This document shows, in pieces, positions 1 through 6,531 of a DNA stretch of 6,531 nt. Position 1 is the stretch's first letter. Each line of letters starts with the position of its first letter. Below the pieces are notes generated by a model. That model ran no database searches. It was not told where the DNA came from and worked only from the letters and a program-made list of their open reading frames with translations. Origin of the DNA: a bacterium TMED198 (GTDB lineage: Bacteria; Fidelibacterota; Marinisomatia; SCGC-AAA003-L08; D37C17); NCBI GenBank assembly GCA_002170735.1, contig NHIV01000059.1:1-6531 (forward strand), in the 5' to 3' direction. A program made the position numbers and the translations under genes.

Positions 1-769
1 ATATTCGAGTAATTGCTGTAGGCCAAATAACTGCACTTACAAAGCCTAAAATTATTTGCCAAGAGATGTAGTAACCTCCCTTAGAGATAAAGGGGTTGTA
101 AATATCCTTTCCTTTGCTATGCATATCAATAAATAAAAAAATATCTGACCATCCAATTGCCTTAATTGAATAATAGGTAGCAATCAGCATGCCAATAGAT
201 AGAACAATAAATTGTATATAGTCAGTAATAATAACGGAAATCATGCCTCCTGAAATTGTATACGTTAAGACAAGCAGGAGGAGTATAAACATTATAACTG
301 TAAGGTGGAATTCACTATTAAGATTAAAAACACCTTGGATAAACATAGCCCCAATTTTAAGAAAAAGCCCCATATTAAGGACTCCTCCAAGAACAAGTAT
401 AATTGCCCCTAAAACTCTAACATTTTTATTAAATCTCAGCTCATAGTATTCAGGAATACTTTTAATATTTAGCTCTCTAAGCCTAGTAACAACAAAACCA
501 GTTAAACCAATTATGAGAGTTACTATAAATGCTAAAGCGCCTATATGAAATGAAGAAAAAAGATCTCTTGCTCCAGTTTGTGCGTTGTACATAACAGTAA
601 TTAGTCCAAGCTCAGTTCCAAGCATTGTTACGACTCCAAGGGCAAGTCCAACATTTCTGTTGGCAACCATAAAGCTGTCAAAGTTTTCAATGTAGCGATT
701 TGTTCTAATTCCAATAAAAAATATTAGAGATAAATAGGCTATAACAATCCCTGTATCTAATCCTGTCAT
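1..769 (-). CDS. Sodium:solute symporter (SSS/SLC5 family), N-terminal half, runs off the left edge
   Basis: Reading leftward from an ATG at 769-767 gives 256 uninterrupted codons before the window edge. The protein is very hydrophobic with repeated membrane segments, so it is an inner-membrane protein. SSS-family marks are visible: a first helix followed by the stretch ENFDSFMVANRNVG (about residues 28-41, where the family has an F-x-A/G-x-R sequence), IPEYYELRF (105-113; family consensus P-x-Y-L-E-x-R-F), and SGGMISVIITDYIQF (173-187; family GG-x-x-A-V-x-x-T-D-x-x-Q). The family usually has about 480-600 residues, so roughly the second half, including the later Na+-site helix, is missing. 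Members couple Na+ entry to uptake of sugars, amino acids, sialic acid or other solutes; the substrate cannot be told from this half. The start codon overlaps the stop of the upstream peptide transporter in an ATGA, pointing to translational coupling and one operon. Upstream is only a weak purine run (AAGAAG). Confidence 0.88.
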   Translation of the reverse strand, partial: MTGLDTGIVIAYLSLIFFIGIRTNRYIENFDSFMVANRNVGLALGVVTMLGTELGLITVMYNAQTGARDLFSSFHIGALAFIVTLIIGLTGFVVTRLRELNIKSIPEYYELRFNKNVRVLGAIILVLGGVLNMGLFLKIGAMFIQGVFNLNSEFHLTVIMFILLLLVLTYTISGGMISVIITDYIQFIVLSIGMLIATYYSIKAIGWSDIFLFIDMHSKGKDIYNPFISKGGYYISWQIILGFVSAVIWPTAITRI

Positions 770-2124
770 GCAACTTCTTCTTTATGCAGGTATGTTTTAG
801 GCTTAAAATATTTAAGAATAGGTAGAAAAAATACAGCAGTACATAGCATTAACGCTGCGTAAAAAATAAAGTACGAGGCTGTGTATTTATCTGCAACGAT
901 AAAGCTTGCTGGCATTATTTTATTAAAAATTGTAGTGAAAATATTTCCAAAAGCTATTGAAACCATAAATATACCCATTACTATTGATTTCATCGAGTTA
1001 GGAGCTTGAGTATATGAAAACTCTAGGCAGGTTATAGAAACAAATACCTCAGAGGTTGTTAATATTGCATACGCAAAAACTTGCCAGGCAATTGAAGGTT
1101 TAAATCCAAGCTCAATTTGATATTGCAGGTAGCCAATTATAAGGAAAGATGGAACTGCTAAAAATAAACCTATACTTATTTTTCTAAGTGGAGTTAAATC
1201 AAATTTTGTTTTTAGCCATGGGTAAATGTAGTATGAAAGTAGTGGAACTAAAATTAAGATCATTATTGGGTTAACTGCTTGCACTTGTGACTCAAGCCAA
1301 TTAATTCCAAGCCAATGTCTATTTAGATCTTTAGCTTGAAGAACCCATGTTGAACCTGTTTGATCAAAAAGCGCCCAAAAAATCATTATAAATATATATA
1401 CTGGAAGCAGTTGGATAATTCCTGCTATATTTTCTTTCTTTTTTATTTCATTTACAAAGTCTTTTCCTGATGGTGGTATATGAATAAAGACATTCCTTCC
1501 AGCCCAAAAGAGAACTGTAGCAATAAACATTAGAAGGCCTGGAACACCAAAGGCTATTGAAGGCCCATACAGTTTAAGCAATATCGGTGTTAGCATGGTT
1601 GATGCAGCAGCACCTAAATTTATGGATAGATAGAACCATCCAAAAACTTTTTCAAGTAAATGAGAGTTTGATTTTCCAAATTGATCACCCACATGAGCCG
1701 ATACACAGGATTTTATTCCACCGGCACCAATAGAAATCAATGTCAGTCCATACATAAGTCCTAGCCTTGTTTCATCAATGGCAAGAGTGAAATGTCCTAG
1801 GCAGTAAACAATTGATAGAAGAAGAATAGTTTTGTATTTTCCTAAAAAAATATCTGATATAATTGCTCCAATGAGTGGAGTTAGATAAACTGCGAATGTA
1901 AAGGTATGGTACCAAGAAGTTGCATCTTGATTTGAAAGTACATCAAGCTGTCCATCAGAATCTATTAAGTATTGTGTCATAAAAACAATTAAAATAGTTT
2001 TCATCCCATAGAAGCTAAATCTCTCAGCAAGCTCATTTCCAATTATATAAGGAATACCTTTTGGCATTTTAGTGGATGATCTTGGTGCAGTTAAATATTT
2101 ATTCATATTTTTTTCTTTAGACAT
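766..2124 (-). CDS. POT/PTR2-family proton-coupled oligopeptide transporter (PepT-like, MFS fold)
   Basis: This 452-residue inner-membrane protein should import di- and tripeptides with protons. POT hallmarks are all present: ELAERFSFYG (31-40; the E-x-x-E-R-F proton-coupling motif in helix 1), a G-x-x-x-D loop (86-91), GGIKSCVSAHVGDQF (135-149) with the helix 4 lysine K138, the PTR2 signature FYLSIN (164-169), FWALFDQTGSTW (249-260) and helix 10 E359. The wording of the last blocks, and of LEFSYTQAPNSMKS (367-380), resembles animal SLC15 PepT proteins. The link between helices 6 and 7 is only about 25 residues, so the two extra helices (HA/HB) usual in bacterial POTs appear absent. The large loop that animal PepT1 carries between helices 9 and 10 is also missing. 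The start is the ATG at 2124; a second ATG lies six codons in, and neither has a Shine-Dalgarno sequence. It is the first gene of a leftward pair and its TGA overlaps the next ATG. The peptide-transport role is solid at family level; exact substrates are unknown. Confidence 0.93.
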   Translation of the reverse strand: MSKEKNMNKYLTAPRSSTKMPKGIPYIIGNELAERFSFYGMKTILIVFMTQYLIDSDGQLDVLSNQDATSWYHTFTFAVYLTPLIGAIISDIFLGKYKTILLLSIVYCLGHFTLAIDETRLGLMYGLTLISIGAGGIKSCVSAHVGDQFGKSNSHLLEKVFGWFYLSINLGAAASTMLTPILLKLYGPSIAFGVPGLLMFIATVLFWAGRNVFIHIPPSGKDFVNEIKKKENIAGIIQLLPVYIFIMIFWALFDQTGSTWVLQAKDLNRHWLGINWLESQVQAVNPIMILILVPLLSYYIYPWLKTKFDLTPLRKISIGLFLAVPSFLIIGYLQYQIELGFKPSIAWQVFAYAILTTSEVFVSITCLEFSYTQAPNSMKSIVMGIFMVSIAFGNIFTTIFNKIMPASFIVADKYTASYFIFYAALMLCTAVFFLPILKYFKPKTYLHKEEVA

Positions 2125-2184
2125 ATAGTTAGATAATCTTTTTAATTTATAGATGTAAGTTTCTATAAATTAATTATAAGAACT
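2125..2184. promoter_or_regulatory. Divergent intergenic promoter region between the peptide transporter and ispG
   Basis: Only 60 bp separate two divergent start codons, so both promoters must lie here or inside the genes. The region is extremely AT-rich and has no Shine-Dalgarno sequence for either gene. On the plus strand TATAAA at 2164-2169 is a possible -10 element for ispG, and its mirror on the minus strand (2151-2146) is a possible -10 for the transporter. Alternatively TAAGTTTC at 2156-2163 matches seven of eight positions of the Bacteroidetes -7 consensus TAnnTTTG on the plus strand, but no TTTG is seen at the expected -33 spacing. The function as a promoter region is inferred from layout; the exact elements are uncertain. 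Confidence 0.6.
2142..2173. repeat. Perfect 12-8-12 inverted repeat in the divergent promoter
   Basis: The left arm TTAATTTATAGA (2142-2153) and right arm TCTATAAATTAA (2162-2173) are exact reverse complements, separated by the 8-bp spacer TGTAAGTT. Each arm contains TATAAA on the strand reading toward its adjacent gene, so the palindrome may be a pair of mirror-image -10 elements, an operator for a dimeric regulator, or both. Only one base pair per arm is G:C, so a stable RNA hairpin is unlikely and low complexity makes chance symmetry easier. No following T-run or upstream gene end makes it a terminator. Confidence 0.75.
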
Positions 2185-4113
2185 ATGGAAAAACATAAAT
2201 ATTCTCCAGATTTAGTTAATTACTCAAGACTGCCAACGGTAGAAGTGTCTGTTGGAGACATTCCCCTTGGTGCAAGCAATCCAATTAGAATTCAATCAAT
2301 GACTACAACTAATACAATGGATACAGATTCTACTGTTGAGCAGTCAATTAGGATGATAGATGCAGGATGTGAGTACGTTAGAATCACAGCCCCAAGTATT
2401 AGAGAGGCTAAAAATTTATACAATATAAAGAAAAAACTGCTAAGCCTTGGATATAGAGCTCCCTTAGTTGCTGATATACATTTTACTCCTAACGCTGCAA
2501 TTGAAGCTGCAGAAATAGTTGAAAAGGTTAGAATTAATCCGGGTAACTATGCTGATAGAAAAAAGTTTGAATTTATAGAATACTCAGATAAAACATATAA
2601 TGATGAATTAGAAAGAATTTATAAAAGGTTTAGTCCTCTTGTAGAAGTTTGTAAAAAGAATGGAACTGCTATGAGAATTGGTACAAACCATGGATCTTTA
2701 TCAGATAGAATTTTAAGTAGATATGGTGATACTCCTGAAGGCATGGTTATGTCAGCTTTAGAATTCGTTGATATTTGTGAAGATAACAACTTCCATCAGA
2801 TAGTTATTTCAATGAAATCCAGCAACGTTCGTGTTATGATTCAAGCATACAGGTTACTTTCCATTTACATGCAAAGTCGAAAATATTCTTATCCACTGCA
2901 TTTAGGAGTGACTGAAGCAGGGGATGGGCATGATGGAAGGATAAAATCAGCGATAGGAATTGGAAGTTTATTGGAAGAAGGCATTGGTGATACAATTCGA
3001 GTATCTCTAACTGAAGAGCCTGAACTTGAAATCCCTGTTGCTCGTAAAATAGTTGATAGGATTGCTATGATTAAGTCTCAAAGCTATAATTTTAGTCATA
3101 AAGCATTTACTATAGATAGCCCTTTTGAATATAAAAAGAAAGAAACAAATAAATTTGATGTTATTGGAGGTGACCAAGTACCAAGGGTTATAGTTGACAG
3201 CTCAAATATAAATGTAAGCTTAGAATCTCTATCAGATTTAGGCTATTCATATTATAATAAATTAGATAAATGGGGGATTTCTGATAATGCTTGTGATTAT
3301 ATTTTTTTAGGATCAAGTCCAGTCCCCAAATCAAGGCCAGAGAATCTTAAATATCTTCAAGAATATTCAAAATGGATTGAAAACCCTAGTGAGACTCTGG
3401 CTTTTCCAGTTTTTTACTTTGATAATCTTGACCAGGATTTATTAGTAGAAAGTAAATTGAATTTTATTGTTATTCATGATAAAGATATTTTTGATGAAAA
3501 TTTTTCACTTCCGATTAACTATAGTTGTTGTATTATACTAAAAAGTGATATGTTTTCTTTTAAATATGTCAAGCAATCAATTCTCAAGCTTAAAGCTTTA
3601 AATATAAATTTTCCTGTAATTATTTCAGTTGGATCATTTAAAGATCATATATCAAATGAATACATTGTTAATTCAAGCATCTTCCTTGGAGGTCTGCTAA
3701 TTGATGGTTTGGTTGAAGGCGTCTTCTTTGAGGGACCATCATATAATAAATTAAAGTCAATAAATAGTCATGCATTTAATATACTTCAAGCGACTAGATC
3801 AAGATTTTCAAAAACTGAATATATTTCTTGCCCTTCATGTGGTAGGACACTATTTGATTTACAGGAAACAACATCAATGATTAGATCTAAAACAGATCAT
3901 CTTAAGGGAGTGAAGATAGGCATAATGGGATGTATTGTCAATGGACCCGGTGAAATGGCTGATGCCGACTATGGCTATGTAGGGACAGGAATTGATCAAA
4001 TTTCTCTTTATAAAGGACAAGAATTAGTCAAGAGAGGGGTTCCATCAAAAAAAGCTTTAGATGAGTTAATAGTTCTAATTAAAGAAAATGGAGATTGGGT
4101 AGAGCCTTCTTAA
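2185..4113 (+). CDS. ispG: Long-form 4-hydroxy-3-methylbut-2-enyl diphosphate synthase (IspG/GcpE with inserted A domain)
   Basis: This cytosolic iron-sulfur enzyme converts methylerythritol cyclodiphosphate (MEcPP) to HMBPP, the seventh step of the MEP isoprenoid pathway, using electrons from ferredoxin or flavodoxin. The N-terminal TIM barrel (about 1-300) carries IRIQSMTTTNTMDTDSTVEQ, the PLVADIHF strand, KVRINPGN and LGVTEAGDGHDGRIKSAIGIG. The C-terminal domain (about 532-642) carries the 4Fe-4S ligands C549 and C552 in CPSCGRT, C583 in GCIVNGPGE, and E590, seven residues after C583 just as in the E. coli cluster site (C270, C273, C305, E312). Between them is a poorly conserved insert of about 230 residues, making 642 residues against about 370 for the E. 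coli type. That three-domain form is known from Bacteroidetes, Chlamydiae and plants. The ATG at 2185 suits the N-terminus, which enters the conserved YSRLPTVEVSVGDIPLG block almost at once. There is no Shine-Dalgarno sequence. It is divergent from the transporter pair and 52 bp ahead of dut. Confidence 0.96.
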   Translation: MEKHKYSPDLVNYSRLPTVEVSVGDIPLGASNPIRIQSMTTTNTMDTDSTVEQSIRMIDAGCEYVRITAPSIREAKNLYNIKKKLLSLGYRAPLVADIHFTPNAAIEAAEIVEKVRINPGNYADRKKFEFIEYSDKTYNDELERIYKRFSPLVEVCKKNGTAMRIGTNHGSLSDRILSRYGDTPEGMVMSALEFVDICEDNNFHQIVISMKSSNVRVMIQAYRLLSIYMQSRKYSYPLHLGVTEAGDGHDGRIKSAIGIGSLLEEGIGDTIRVSLTEEPELEIPVARKIVDRIAMIKSQSYNFSHKAFTIDSPFEYKKKETNKFDVIGGDQVPRVIVDSSNINVSLESLSDLGYSYYNKLDKWGISDNACDYIFLGSSPVPKSRPENLKYLQEYSKWIENPSETLAFPVFYFDNLDQDLLVESKLNFIVIHDKDIFDENFSLPINYSCCIILKSDMFSFKYVKQSILKLKALNINFPVIISVGSFKDHISNEYIVNSSIFLGGLLIDGLVEGVFFEGPSYNKLKSINSHAFNILQATRSRFSKTEYISCPSCGRTLFDLQETTSMIRSKTDHLKGVKIGIMGCIVNGPGEMADADYGYVGTGIDQISLYKGQELVKRGVPSKKALDELIVLIKENGDWVEPS

Positions 4114-4165
4114 TATCAGCATTGTAATATTTCGTCATAAAGTATTATATTAAGCCCCTTGTTTT

Positions 4166-4603
4166 ATGAAACTACTGATCAAACCATTAAACGATATTTC
4201 TATGTCCTTTTATAAGGATCATGGCCACTTTCATAATGGTGACGCAGGTCTAGACTTATATATTCTTGAGGACGTTATTTTTAAACCAGGAGATACCAAG
4301 TTGATTAAGCTTGGAATTTCTTGTGAATCTAATGATGGAACAGCTTATTATTTACTTCCAAGATCCAGTATTTCAAAGACTGCGCTAAGAATGTCAAATT
4401 CAATTGGCCTTATTGATGGAGGATATAGAGGTGAAATTATGGCGTCTTGTGATAATATTAAGAACTACACATATAAAGTTGAAAAAGGGCAAAGGCTTTT
4501 CCAAATAGTTTCATTTGATCTTGCCCCTATTAGCTATATACTTGTAGACACCTTGACAGAAACTACTAGAGGTAAAGGGGGTTTTGGAAGCACGGGGAAG
4601 TGA
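4166..4603 (+). CDS. dut: dUTP diphosphatase (dUTPase), trimeric type
   Basis: The product hydrolyses dUTP to dUMP and pyrophosphate in the cytosol, keeping uracil out of DNA and feeding thymidylate synthase. All five motifs of the homotrimeric family are present in 145 residues, the usual size: motif 1 DAGLDLY (26-32), motif 2 PRSSISKT (65-72), motif 3 GLIDGGYRGE (81-90) with the catalytic water-activating D84 and the uracil-selecting Y87, motif 4 GQRLFQ (108-113), and the Gly-rich C-terminal motif 5 RGKGGFGSTG (135-144), which closes over the nucleotide. Motif 4 has F112 where the common bacterial form has Ala (GDRIAQ). The protein has a longer lead-in, YKDHGHFHNG (16-25), than the E. coli type; this variant style recalls some viral and eukaryotic sequences. 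The ATG at 4166 gives a full-length family N-terminus, but no Shine-Dalgarno sequence precedes it. It may be read from an ispG transcript or from its own promoter in the 52-bp gap, where I see nothing convincing. Confidence 0.95.
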   Translation: MKLLIKPLNDISMSFYKDHGHFHNGDAGLDLYILEDVIFKPGDTKLIKLGISCESNDGTAYYLLPRSSISKTALRMSNSIGLIDGGYRGEIMASCDNIKNYTYKVEKGQRLFQIVSFDLAPISYILVDTLTETTRGKGGFGSTGK

Positions 4604-4627
4604 GAGTTATGACTAATTGTCATACTC
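4604..4627. repeat. Imperfect palindrome/hairpin between dut and groES
   Basis: GAGTTATGAC (4604-4613) pairs with GTCATACTC (4619-4627) across a TAATT loop: nine base pairs with one bulged T in the left arm. It begins directly after the dut stop codon. No T-run follows, so it is not a standard intrinsic terminator, though it could protect or end the dut transcript. It spans about -57 to -34 relative to the start site predicted from the adjacent sigma-54 promoter, so it could also be a protein-binding site. It is not a CIRCE element, whose arms are TTAGCACTC and GAGTGCTAA. Confidence 0.5.
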
Positions 4628-4633
4628 ACAAGA

Positions 4634-4650
4634 TTGGCACAGAGTTTGCA
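4634..4650 (+). promoter_or_regulatory. Sigma-54 (RpoN) -24/-12 promoter for groES-groEL
   Basis: TTGGCACAGAGTTTGCA matches the sigma-54 consensus TGGCACG-N4-TTGCW at every defined base except the last G of the -24 block. The invariant GG (4636-4637) and GC (4648-4649) are separated by exactly 10 bases, the spacing sigma-54 requires. The predicted start of transcription is about 4661, leaving a leader of about 41 nt that contains the strong groES ribosome binding site. If real, expression needs an ATP-dependent enhancer-binding activator, whose site is not identified here. The motif match is seen directly; activity is inferred. Confidence 0.68.
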
Positions 4651-4663
4651 TTAACAATAATAT

Positions 4664-4680
4664 CAAACATTAACAAACAT
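4664..4680 (+). repeat. Short tandem direct repeat in the groES leader
   Basis: CAAACAT occurs at 4664-4670 and again at 4674-4680, separated by TAA. The related string ATTAACAA occurs at 4650-4657 and 4669-4676. These lie between the putative promoter and the ribosome binding site. No function is recognised; it may simply be an unstructured A-rich leader that favours ribosome loading. Confidence 0.4.
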
Positions 4681-4684
4681 AGAT

Positions 4685-4691
4685 AGAGGAG
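4685..4691 (+). promoter_or_regulatory. Strong ribosome binding site of groES
   Basis: AGAGGAG lies 10 bases before the ATG at 4702, with an A-rich spacer. It is a clear Shine-Dalgarno sequence and fixes the groES start. The genes to its left (POT, ispG, dut) have no comparable site. Confidence 0.85.
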
Positions 4692-4701
4692 TTATAAAAA
4701 A

Positions 4702-4986
4702 ATGAAATTAAAACCGCTTGAAGATAGAGTAGTCGTTTTGCCACAGGCAGCTGAAGAGAAAACTGCTTCTGGTATCATCCTTCCTGATACTGCTAAAGAA
4801 AAACCTCAGATGGGGAAGATTCTTGCTGTAGGCCCAGGAAAAGCTAGTGATGCAGGTTCAATGATCAAGATGTCTCTTAAATCTGGAGATAAGGTTCTTT
4901 ATGGTAAGTATTCAGGGACTGAAGTTAACTATGATGGCGATGAGGTTCTCATAATGAGAGAGTCTGATGTGCTTGCAGTACTATAA
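4702..4986 (+). CDS. groES: Co-chaperonin GroES (Cpn10)
   Basis: The 94-residue product has the normal family length. It forms the seven-subunit lid that caps GroEL in the cytosol and encloses the folding chamber. [11 protein letters not shown] opens the beta-barrel. The mobile loop runs from about residue 17 to 35 and contains G24-I25-I26-L27, the hydrophobic contact with the GroEL apical domain. GKILAVGPG (38-46) follows, and [11 protein letters not shown] and [14 protein letters not shown] close the barrel. The start at 4702 is fixed by the Shine-Dalgarno AGAGGAG. It is the first gene of the groES-groEL operon, with 31 bp to groEL and no terminator between them. The upstream 98 bp hold a sigma-54-type promoter and a palindrome but no CIRCE repressor site. 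Confidence 0.98.
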   Translation: MKLKPLEDRVVVLPQAAEEKTASGIILPDTAKEKPQMGKILAVGPGKASDAGSMIKMSLKSGDKVLYGKYSGTEVNYDGDEVLIMRESDVLAVL

Positions 4987-4993
4987 CAATTAA

Positions 4994-6531
<1,538 letters not shown>

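Noticed and set aside
243..446. 67-codon plus-strand open frame
   Set aside because: It lies antisense to the well-supported symporter gene, has no family features or ribosome binding site, and is an expected shadow frame.
4114..4165. Possible dut promoter TTGTAA (4123-4128) and TATATT (4146-4151), 17-bp spacer
   Set aside because: The match is weak in AT-rich DNA, would leave a leader of only a few bases, and the E. coli-type consensus may not apply to this organism.
4114..4165. Terminator after ispG
   Set aside because: No GC-containing hairpin followed by a T-run is present, so read-through into dut is plausible.
4604..4701. CIRCE (HrcA operator) upstream of groES
   Set aside because: The only palindrome here has GAGT outside and ACTC at the other end, the opposite order from CIRCE, and a five-base rather than nine-base spacer.

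Overview
This is a low-GC bacterial chromosome segment with ordinary, intact housekeeping genes and a standard genetic code. The best guess is a member of the Bacteroidota or a neighbouring FCB-type lineage. Three things support this. IspG is the long form with an inserted central domain, a form known from Bacteroidetes, Chlamydiae and plants. Most genes lack a Shine-Dalgarno sequence. GroEL reads like the Bacteroidetes type. No rRNA or other definitive marker is present, so the assignment is an inference. I see no mobile element, CRISPR array, tRNA or rRNA.

Layout. The left third is a leftward transporter pair. A POT-family (PepT-like) proton-coupled peptide transporter (2124 to 766) is followed by the first 256 codons of a sodium:solute symporter (769 to the window edge). 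The two share an ATGA stop/start overlap and are almost certainly co-transcribed. A 60-bp gap separates this pair from a rightward run: long-form ispG (2185-4113), dut (4166-4603), groES (4702-4986) and groEL (5018 to the right edge, about 504 codons). The 60-bp divergent gap carries a perfect 12-8-12 inverted repeat, with a TATAAA core in each arm facing outward toward its own gene.

Functions. The transporters import small peptides and an unidentified solute using ion gradients. IspG carries out the penultimate step of the MEP isoprenoid pathway. Dut removes dUTP and supplies dUMP for thymidylate synthesis. GroES and GroEL form the chaperonin. No single pathway unites them, so the grouping is one of general housekeeping.

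The most interesting regulatory signal is in the 98-bp gap before groES. It holds a near-perfect sigma-54 (-24/-12) promoter with exact GG-N10-GC spacing, placed to give a leader of about 41 nt that contains a strong Shine-Dalgarno sequence. An imperfect palindrome lies just upstream. There is no CIRCE element. This suggests the chaperonin operon is under RpoN and an enhancer-binding activator rather than HrcA control. I did not find a wholly new system in this window.
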